A stretch of 6,382 nt of DNA from JBDIBB01 sp039812685. GTDB lineage: Bacteria > Acidobacteriota > Vicinamibacteria > Vicinamibacterales > JAFNAJ01. The position numbers and the translations under genes are program-made. The DNA lies in contig JBDIBB010000202.1 in assembly GCA_039812685.1 (NCBI GenBank), positions 1 through 6,382 of the forward strand, written 5' to 3'. Of this stretch, positions 1 through 6,382 are shown piece after piece (position 1 is the first letter of the stretch; each line of letters begins with the position of its first letter). Under the pieces are notes generated by a model. The model made no database searches. It saw only the letters and a list, made by a program, of their open reading frames with translations, and had not been told where the DNA came from.

Positions 1-1582
1 CCCGCCGTGAGCCCGAGCGTGGCGTGGCATTACCTGCGCGCCGCGTGGGCCGGCCGGATGGGGCTGGATCCCTCCGCGCCGGCCTTCGGCGAGGCGTGGA
101 ACGGCGTGCTGCGCGACGGCGCCTGGAGGCCGGCCGAGGCTGCCGGTGGCCTCGCCGCGCCGCCGGCGCGATCGGTGGCGGCGCCCGCGCTCGGGCTGCT
201 GGCCGGGCTGGCCGCCGCGCCGGCGATCGCGGGCCTCGAGCTGCAGCTCTACCCGCACCTCGCGCTCGGCGACGGGCGCAGCGGCAACAACGCCTGGCTG
301 CAGGAGTTCCCCGACCCGGTGACGCGGATCTCGTGGGGCGGCGCGCTGTCGATCGCCCCGCGCCGGTTCGACGAGATGGGGCTCGCCAACGGCGACCTCG
401 TCGAGGTGGACGCGGGCCACGCCGCGCTCGTGGCGCCGGCGTACCGGCATGCGGGGATGCATCACGACCAGGTGGCGCTGCCGCTCGGCCTGGGCCGCAC
501 GGCCTGCGGCGCCATCGGCGACGGGGCGGGTGTCAACGCCTTCCCGCTGCGGCCGCTCGCCGATGGGCGGCTGGCCGGCGCCGCCCTGCCGGTGACCCTC
601 CGCCGCGTGGCCGGCAACACGCCGCTCGCCTTCGCGCAGGGTTCGGACGTGATCGACCGTGACCGGCGTCCACTGGTGCCGGTGACCACGCTGTCGGCCT
701 ACCGGCGCGATCCGCGATCCGGCACCGAGCAGGTGCCGGGCGAGCGCTCGGCGTGGCCCGGGCACGAGTACCCCAACGCCCGCTGGGCCATGGCGATCGA
801 CCTCAGCCGGTGCAACGGTTGCGGGAAGTGCGTGATCGCGTGCCAGGCCGAGAACAACGTCCCGGTGGTGGGTCGTGACGGCATCCTCCGGGGCCGCGAG
901 ATGTCGTGGATGCGGATCGATCGTTACTACGACGCGCCGGAGAAGGAGGGCCAGTGGGGCGCCGAGGTGTGGGATGGCCCGCTCGAGGTGGTGGAGGAGC
1001 CGCGGACGCTGTTCGAGCCGATGCTGTGCCAGCACTGCGAGAACGCGCCGTGCGAGACCGTCTGCCCGTTCGTGGCGACGATGCACAGCGAGGACGGGCT
1101 GAACCAGCAGGTCTACAACCGGTGCGTCGGCACGCGGTACTGCGCCAACAACTGTCCGTTCAAGGTGCGGCGCTTCAACTACTGGGAGTACAGCAAGCCG
1201 CAGGAGAGCGCGCTCTTCCGCTGGCTGCTGCCGCCCATCGCGCGCCACGCGGAGCTGAACACGCGGGCGCCGATGCAGATGAAGAACAACCCCGAGGTCA
1301 CCGTCCGCAGCCGGGGCGTGATGGAGAAGTGCTCGTTCTGCGTGCAGCGAATTCGAGCGGCGCGGGCGCAGGCGGTGCGCGAGGGCGCGCCGACCGACCA
1401 CTTCGCCGACGGCGCGGTCGTGCCGGCCTGCATGGAGGCCTGTCCGGCCGGCGCGATTGTCTTCGGCGACGTCAACGCGCCGGGCTCGCGGGTGGCCGCG
1501 CTCTCGTCGCATCCGCGTGCCATGCGGCTGCTGGACGCCATCGGCGTCAAGCCGTCCATCTCCTACCTGACGAAGGTGCGCA

Positions 1583-1596
<14 letters not shown>
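1..1596 (+). CDS. actB: ActB, ACIII iron-sulfur subunit (5' partial)
   Basis: This is the C-terminal part of ActB, the large peripheral subunit that carries electrons from the quinol site in ActC to the cytochrome subunits. The frame is open through the left edge, so the GTG at position 7 is not a real start; full-length ActB is roughly 1000 residues and about 530 are seen here. Window residues ~75-200 resemble the end of a molybdopterin-oxidoreductase fold (in ActB this part holds no Mo cofactor). The ferredoxin-like part follows, with Cys codons at 811/820/829/841 (CNGCGKC motif), 1027/1036/1051/1063 (CQHC...CETVCP), 1123/1141/1153 (CVGTRYC...NNCP) and 1330/1339/1429/1441 (KCSFC...CMEACP). 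That gives 15 ligands, matching three [4Fe-4S] clusters and one [3Fe-4S]. The stop lies inside actC (14-nt overlap). PsrB/NrfC-type proteins share the cysteine pattern, but the fusion and the neighbours settle on ActB. Confidence 0.95.
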
Positions 1597-3070
<1,474 letters not shown>

Positions 3071-3073
3071 GCC

Positions 3074-3625
3074 ATGATGCCCGTCTCGACCAAAGGCATC
3101 CTCGGTCACTTCTACGTGCCGGCCGAGGCGCTGGCCGCCGCCGCGAAGGTGCGCGACGCCGGGTGGACGCACTTCGACTTCCTCACGCCGTTCCCCATCC
3201 ACGGGATGGAGGATGCGATGGGGCAGAAGACGTCGTGGATTCCCTGGGTCACCGCCGTGCTCGCGCTCTGCGGCGTGCTCTTCGCGCAGGGCCTGCAGAA
3301 CTACGTGATGGTGTGGGACTGGCCGATGAACTTCGGCGGCAAGCCGTTCGCCGCCTGGCCCGCCTTCGTGCCGATCACCTTCGAGGCGATGGTGTTCTGG
3401 GCCGCGCTCGGCAGCGCGATCGTCGCGATCATCGCCGGCAAGATCGACACCGTGCCGCAGCCGCCGCCCATGCTGGTGGCCACCGGCGCCACCGTCGACC
3501 GCTTCGTCCTCTGGATTTCGGCGACCGACCCGAAGTGGGACGCCGCGGAGGCCGAGCGGTTTCTCCGGTCGCTTGGCGCCGACGGCGTGCGGCTGGTCGA
3601 CGCCAGAGGAGGCAGCGATGCGTAA
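3074..3625 (+). CDS. actD: ActD, DUF3341 membrane subunit of ACIII
   Basis: Small ACIII subunit of the DUF3341 family, 183 aa. The N-terminal ~50 residues form the recognisable soluble domain (GILGHFYVPAEAL at the start, then a helix and DFLTPFPIHGMEDAMG, the conserved Pro-Phe-Pro-x-His-Gly stretch). Two membrane helices follow at about 56-78 and 98-121, joined by a short aromatic loop (VWDWPMNFGGKPF). A soluble tail of ~60 residues contains RFVLWISATDPKWD and ends in a helix-strand pair (AERFLRSLGADGVRLVDA). ActD packs against ActC/ActF; it binds no cofactor and its exact role is not settled. It starts 3 bases after the actC stop and overlaps actE by 8 bases. DUF3341 proteins are essentially confined to ACIII-type clusters, which makes this gene a strong marker for the operon. 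Confidence 0.94.
   Translation: MMPVSTKGILGHFYVPAEALAAAAKVRDAGWTHFDFLTPFPIHGMEDAMGQKTSWIPWVTAVLALCGVLFAQGLQNYVMVWDWPMNFGGKPFAAWPAFVPITFEAMVFWAALGSAIVAIIAGKIDTVPQPPPMLVATGATVDRFVLWISATDPKWDAAEAERFLRSLGADGVRLVDARGGSDA
3606..3612 (+). promoter_or_regulatory. Shine-Dalgarno that fixes the actE start
   Basis: GAGGAGG ends 5 bases before the ATG at 3618. This chooses 3618 over the in-frame ATG at 3573, which has no comparable site and would bury the lipoprotein signal peptide 15 residues inside the protein. The site lies within the last codons of actD. Confidence 0.8.
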
Positions 3626-4271
3626 CCTCGTCCGAGCGGTCGCCGTGGCGGCGATCGCCATGCTGATCGCAGGTTGCGACCTCGGCCTGCCCGCCGGACG
3701 GACGCCCCATCGCGAGGGCAACCGCCTCGACATGGGCGACCAGCCGAAGCTCAAGCCCCAGCGTCGCGATCTCTTCGGCACGCGTCCCACGGGCCTGATG
3801 GAGCCGCAGCCCGGCACCGTCGCCGCCGGCGAGCGGCCTTACCCCTACGCCCAGAACGAGGCCGATCGCGCCGGCGCGGAGCTGACGAACCCGCTCGAGC
3901 CGACGCCCGCGGTGCTCGCGCACGGCAGGTTCGTCTACGACAACGTCTGCGTGACGTGCCACGGTCCGGCTGGCGCCGGCGACGGCTACGTCACCGCGCT
4001 CTTCCCGAAGCCGCCGAGCCTGATGACGCAGAAGGTGCGTGACTGGCCGGACGGACAGCTCTTCCACCGGCCGATGCGCGGCCAGAACTCGATGCCGAGC
4101 CACGCGCGCCAGGTCGACGCCACCGACATCTGGGCGGTGATCCTCCACATTCGCGAGATGCAGGACGCCGAGCCGGTGGCACCGGCCGATCCCGTGGCCA
4201 CGGGCGCCGCCGCGGGAAGCGCCGCGCCGGCGGCGGACCAGCCGGTCACCCCCGCAGGAGGGACGTCATGA
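3618..4271 (+). CDS. actE: ActE, monoheme cytochrome c lipoprotein of ACIII
   Basis: Periplasmic membrane-anchored monoheme cytochrome c, 217 aa, which passes electrons from the complex towards the terminal oxidase or a soluble cytochrome. It begins with a classic lipoprotein signal: MRNLVR, a hydrophobic Ala/Ile/Val core and the lipobox LIAGC, making Cys20 the lipidated residue. An extended segment (~21-95, with DMGDQPKLKPQRRDLF, typical of ActE) leads to the cytochrome c domain. The heme-binding CVTCH is at 111-115, followed by GPAGAGDG, and Met159 in NSMPSHA is the likely sixth iron ligand. Residues ~183-217 form an Ala/Pro-rich low-complexity tail. The ATG at 3618 overlaps the actD stop by 8 bases; a longer frame reaching an ATG at 3573 is rejected because the signal peptide would be internal. 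The stop overlaps actF as ATGA. Confidence 0.94.
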   Translation: MRNLVRAVAVAAIAMLIAGCDLGLPAGRTPHREGNRLDMGDQPKLKPQRRDLFGTRPTGLMEPQPGTVAAGERPYPYAQNEADRAGAELTNPLEPTPAVLAHGRFVYDNVCVTCHGPAGAGDGYVTALFPKPPSLMTQKVRDWPDGQLFHRPMRGQNSMPSHARQVDATDIWAVILHIREMQDAEPVAPADPVATGAAAGSAAPAADQPVTPAGGTS

Positions 4272-5479
4272 GCCATCCGCACTCCCACGGGCTGCCGGCC
4301 GTGCCGGATCGCCTCGCGCTGCCCGCTCCGGTGCGCGCGGGGGCCGGCGTGGCCACGCTGGCCGGCGCGGGCGCACTGGCCTGGGCCTTCGGCCACGACG
4401 CGTCGCTTGCCTGGAGCGCCTACCTGATCGGGGCGTTCTTCGCGCTGGGCCTCGGGGTCTTCGGCCTCGCATGGCTCGCCATGCTCTACCTCGCGCGCGG
4501 CGTCTGGTCGGTGACGATGCGCCGCATTCCCGAGGCGATGACGGCCTGGCTGCTGCCGGGCGGCGTGCTCGCCCTGCCGGTGGGCCTTGGCGCGCACTCG
4601 CTCTACCACTGGTCGCACGCCGACGCGGTTGCCGGCGACGCCCTGCTCCTGCACAAGGCGCCGTTCCTCAACATGACCATGTTCTGGACGCTGGTGGGCG
4701 CGAGCCTGCTGCTCTGGATCGTGTTCGCCCGGCTGATCGTCGGCAACTCGCATCGCCAGGACCGCGAGGGCGGCATGAGGCCGACGCGCGCCAACCGGAC
4801 CCTGGCCGCGATCTTCCTCGTCGTCTTCGCCCTCACGCTGAGCGTCGTCAGCTTCTACTTCCTGCTGTCGCTCGACGCGCACTGGTTCTCGACGATGTTC
4901 GCCGTGCTCGTCTTCACCGACCTCGTGCAGACCGGCACCGCCTTCGTGGCCATCGTCGCCGGCCTGCTGGTGATGGCCGGCAGGCTCGAGGGGTTCCTGA
5001 ACCACAGCCACCTGCACAGCCTGGGGAAGATGGTGTTTGCCTGGACCGGGTTCTGGGCCTACATCTATTTCTGCCAGTACATGCTGATCTGGTACGCCAA
5101 CATCCCCGAGGAGACGATCTACTTCCTCCGGCGGCAGGACAACGGGTGGCTGCCGTACCTGTTGCTGCTGCCGGCGCTGAAGTTCGTGGTGCCGTTCGTG
5201 CTGCTGCTGCCGCGCGAGGCCAAGCGCAACCCGCGGACGCTGGTGCCCGTGTCGGCCCTGATCGTGTTCGCGCAGTTCCTGGAGCTCTACGTGATGGTGG
5301 CGCCGGCGATTGGCCACGGCGGCGAGGCCGCGCAGGGCCACCTGCCGCTGGTGGAGTTCGTGGTGACCCTGGGGTTCCTGGGGTTGTTCACGCTGGTGTT
5401 CGGATGGTGGCTGGCGCGCCACGACGCGGTGCCGCTCAAGGATCCCGAACTGGCCGAGTGCCTGGAGTATCACACGTAG
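4268..5479 (+). CDS. actF: ActF, second NrfD-like membrane subunit of ACIII
   Basis: Integral membrane protein, 403 aa, shorter than and distantly homologous to ActC. In ACIII structures ActF sits beside ActC and supplies a second putative proton half-channel; it is not the main quinol-oxidising site. About ten hydrophobic helices can be read, near 22-41, 48-75, 92-112, 135-158, 176-199, 208-235, 253-277, 294-314, 326-347 and 359-383. Diagnostic stretches are RRIPEAMTAWLLPGG (85-99), HSLYHWSH (110-117), LLHKAPFLN (127-135), SLDAHWFSTMFAV (201-213), HLHSLGKMVFAWTGFWAY (248-265) and CQYMLIWYANIPEET (269-283), all typical of ActF. The N-terminus is His-rich (MSHPHSHG). The ATG overlaps the actE stop as ATGA, and AGGAGGG at 4256-4262 lies five bases upstream. 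It is the last recognisable ACIII gene; no actG-like gene is seen after it. Confidence 0.94.
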   Translation: MSHPHSHGLPAVPDRLALPAPVRAGAGVATLAGAGALAWAFGHDASLAWSAYLIGAFFALGLGVFGLAWLAMLYLARGVWSVTMRRIPEAMTAWLLPGGVLALPVGLGAHSLYHWSHADAVAGDALLLHKAPFLNMTMFWTLVGASLLLWIVFARLIVGNSHRQDREGGMRPTRANRTLAAIFLVVFALTLSVVSFYFLLSLDAHWFSTMFAVLVFTDLVQTGTAFVAIVAGLLVMAGRLEGFLNHSHLHSLGKMVFAWTGFWAYIYFCQYMLIWYANIPEETIYFLRRQDNGWLPYLLLLPALKFVVPFVLLLPREAKRNPRTLVPVSALIVFAQFLELYVMVAPAIGHGGEAAQGHLPLVEFVVTLGFLGLFTLVFGWWLARHDAVPLKDPELAECLEYHT

Positions 5480-5480
5480 G

Positions 5481-5511
5481 CCCGGCGCCGGGGTGCGGAG
5501 GCCTGCTCCGC
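5481..5511 (+). repeat. Two adjacent palindromes between actF and the next gene
   Basis: Two bases after the actF stop is a perfect 12-bp palindrome, CCCGGCGCCGGG (5481-5492). It is followed at once by a perfect 6-bp hairpin, GCGGAG (5495-5500) with loop GCCTG and CTCCGC (5506-5511). There is no T-run after either. They could form a weak terminator, an mRNA-processing or stability barrier, or a protein-binding site that lowers expression of the next gene relative to actF. The second hairpin would cover a GTG at 5493, one reason to prefer the ATG at 5526 for the next gene. Confidence 0.5.
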
Positions 5512-5525
5512 GATCCCGCCCCGCG

Positions 5526-6059
5526 ATGAGTCCGCACGCCGTGACGAGAACGGTTCGCGACAGCCTGCTCGGCCTGATCGTGCTCGCGTTGCTCGCGGGA
5601 GGCGTCCATTGGGCGAGGGGTCCTGGCGTCCCCGCCGGTGGCGAACCCGAGGGACTGGAACCCCCGCCGGCCGGTGCGGCCAGCGACGTGCTGCCCGACG
5701 TCACCCTGGCCGACGCGACGGAGGCCGACGGGGACGTGCGCGTGACGCTGTCGGTGTCACCGCGACCGCCGGTCGCTTTCGAGAAGAACGTCTTCCGCGT
5801 GCGCGTCGAATCTGGAAGCGGCGCCGTGGCCGCCCTCGAGGGACGACGCATCTTCTTCGAGATGGTGATGCCGATGGGGGACCATCGCTACACGCTGGTC
5901 CCCGCCGCCGACGGGTGGTACGAGGCCGAGGTGGTGTTGCCCTTCTGCCAGAGCGGCAACCCGCGGTGGTTCGCCACCGTCGATGGCACTGTCGCGGGGC
6001 GACCGGTCGTCGCGCGCTTCAGGCTCGATCTGAGTCGGCCGGGTTCCAGGCCCCGATGA
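5526..6059 (+). CDS. Membrane-anchored FixH/YtkA-like domain protein
   Basis: A 177-aa protein with one N-terminal membrane helix (~12-30, LLGLIVLALLAGG) and a periplasmic beta-rich domain. A Pro/Gly-rich linker (31-50) leads to a domain from ~70 to 170 that reads like the FixH/YtkA-like immunoglobulin fold: alternating strands (VRVTLSVSPRPP, NVFRVRVES), then FFEMVMPMGDHRYTL (111-125), GWYEAEVVLPF and a closing strand ending RFRLDL. Met113, Met115, Met117, His120 and Cys141 are candidate copper ligands, but no binding motif is established. FixH-type proteins are often found by cytochrome oxidase or copper-transport genes, and the position behind actF suggests an accessory role in oxidase assembly or copper handling; this is inference. 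The start is uncertain: GTG at 5493 would add 11 residues (RRPAPRSRPA and so on). Neither start has a clear Shine-Dalgarno, and ATG 5526 gives the more usual spacing before the helix. No family is firmly recognised. Confidence 0.6.
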   Translation: MSPHAVTRTVRDSLLGLIVLALLAGGVHWARGPGVPAGGEPEGLEPPPAGAASDVLPDVTLADATEADGDVRVTLSVSPRPPVAFEKNVFRVRVESGSGAVAALEGRRIFFEMVMPMGDHRYTLVPAADGWYEAEVVLPFCQSGNPRWFATVDGTVAGRPVVARFRLDLSRPGSRPR

Positions 6060-6070
6060 CCCCAGGACTG

Positions 6071-6140
6071 GTGTCGAGACCGGAGCGATCTCCGGAACTC
6101 GGGACCCCCACTCACGACCACGCGGGACTCGTCTCGACAC
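6071..6140. repeat. 10-bp perfect inverted repeat
   Basis: GTGTCGAGAC at 6071-6080 is the exact reverse complement of GTCTCGACAC at 6131-6140, with 50 bases between. The left arm overlaps the hairpin at 6075-6101 and the right arm overlaps a 5-bp hairpin (CTCGT 6128-6132 with ACGAG 6139-6143), so the long and short structures are mutually exclusive. Both arms contain TCGA, and as direct repeats with GGACT in front they agree at 13 of 16 positions. The role is unknown; it may be part of a repeated intergenic element. Confidence 0.45.
6075..6101 (+). terminator. Hairpin after the FixH-like gene, candidate terminator
   Basis: Fifteen bases past the stop, CGAG (6075-6078) and CCGGAG (6080-6085) pair with CTCCGG (6090-6095) and CTCG (6098-6101). 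They close a CGAT tetraloop, with an A/AA internal loop between the two stems. No T-run follows, so classical intrinsic termination is not assured; hairpins without a U-tract are common in very GC-rich genomes. Its position fits the 3' end of the act-fixH-like transcript. Confidence 0.4.
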
Positions 6141-6149
6141 GAGCGAATC

Positions 6150-6229
6150 CCAGGGCCAAGCCGGGTTCCCGGTTGGGGCTGACCGCCGGAAGCCCTGGCC
6201 TTCAGCCCTGCCCCCGCCTCTGAAGCGGG
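6150..6229. other. Second structured block between convergent genes
   Basis: CCAGGGC (6150-6156) pairs with GCCCTGG (6192-6198), enclosing CCGGG-TT-CCCGG (6161-6172) flanked by AGCC/GGCT (6159-6162 with 6177-6180). Immediately after, CTTCAG (6200-6205) can pair with CTGAAG (6220-6225), or instead CCCGC (6213-6217) with GCGGG (6225-6229); the two choices exclude each other. As this lies between convergent genes it may end transcription from either side. Apart from these repeats, 6060-6305 shows no gene I can support. Confidence 0.35.
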
Positions 6230-6305
6230 CGCAGTACGTCGGAGCAGTCACACAACCGAGATCCCGGTCAGGCCAACTGCCACGGCGCGTGCTGGCGGTC
6301 TGCGG

Positions 6306-6382
6306 CTAGGCGCGCAGGCGGCGACGAAGCCCCGCGAGCGCAGCGCCGCCGCCGAGCAGCACCAGCGTGCCCGGCTCGGGGA
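6306..6382 (-). CDS. C-terminus of a PEP-CTERM sorted protein (5' partial)
   Basis: Only the last 24 codons and the TAG stop (complement of 6306-6308) are in the window; the rest lies beyond the right edge. The tail begins PEPGTLVLLGGG, runs through a short Ala/Leu/Gly hydrophobic stretch and ends with four arginines and a final Ala (RRRLRA). This is the full PEP-CTERM architecture: Pro-Glu-Pro motif, single membrane helix, basic end. In known systems such proteins are exported by Sec, recognised by an exosortase (EpsH/XrtA type) at the PEP motif and placed on the cell surface or in the exopolysaccharide matrix. The function of this protein cannot be judged from the tail. It is convergent with the act operon and unlikely to be related to it. 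Confidence 0.85.
   Translation of the reverse strand, partial: PEPGTLVLLGGGAALAGLRRRLRA

Noticed and set aside
7..9. GTG at position 7 as the start of the iron-sulfur protein
   Set aside because: The frame is open to the left edge and the sequence begins in the middle of the molybdopterin-oxidoreductase-like part of ActB, so it is an internal Val codon.
3986..5851. A 621-codon open frame on the - strand, opposite actE, actF and the FixH-like gene
   Set aside because: Same compositional artefact: rich in His, Gln, Arg and Glu, no recognisable motif, and it spans several real genes and an intergenic gap.
5757..6251. A 164-codon - strand frame across the end of the FixH-like gene and the intergenic region
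   Set aside because: No motif, biased composition, no Shine-Dalgarno, and it covers the inverted repeats; more likely chance in GC-rich DNA.

Overview
The window is the 3' part of an operon for Alternative Complex III (ACIII), the membrane quinol:cytochrome c (or quinol:oxidase) oxidoreductase that replaces the bc1 complex in many bacteria. From the left edge on the + strand it carries the end of actB (the molybdopterin-oxidoreductase-like remnant fused to a four-cluster iron-sulfur domain), then complete actC (NrfD/PsrC-like quinol-binding membrane subunit), actD (DUF3341, two membrane helices), actE (monoheme cytochrome c lipoprotein) and actF (second NrfD-like membrane subunit). The genes are packed with a 14-nt overlap, a 3-nt gap, an 8-nt overlap and a 4-nt ATGA overlap. 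Each of actC to actF has a purine-rich Shine-Dalgarno sequence, so translation is probably coupled. actA (the multiheme cytochrome c) and the start of actB should lie just left of the window.

After actF there is a 46-nt gap holding two adjacent perfect palindromes. It is followed by a small membrane-anchored protein with a FixH/YtkA-like beta domain. Proteins of this kind often sit near heme-copper oxidase or copper-handling genes, so it may be an accessory protein for the same respiratory chain, although its role is unproven. No terminal oxidase gene is visible.

The last 320 bases hold a strongly structured intergenic region (several inverted repeats, probably terminators for convergent genes). 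At the very edge, on the - strand, is the C-terminus of another gene. It ends in a textbook PEP-CTERM sorting signal: Pro-Glu-Pro, a hydrophobic Gly/Leu/Ala helix, and an Arg-rich tail.

The DNA is very GC-rich with strong G/C third-position bias. ACIII, a lipoprotein ActE and PEP-CTERM sorting (which implies an exosortase) together point to a Gram-negative, aerobic or facultatively respiring bacterium. A high-GC Acidobacteriota lineage such as Vicinamibacteria would fit, but this is inference; Gemmatimonadota, Planctomycetota, Myxococcota or Pseudomonadota cannot be excluded.

Proposed electron path, from family knowledge: quinol is oxidised at ActC on the periplasmic side; electrons pass through the ActB iron-sulfur clusters to the hemes of ActA and ActE, and on to a soluble cytochrome c or directly to an oxidase. 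ActC and ActF carry the putative proton half-channels, and ActD is a small structural subunit. No novel defence system, mobile element, CRISPR array or RNA gene was found.
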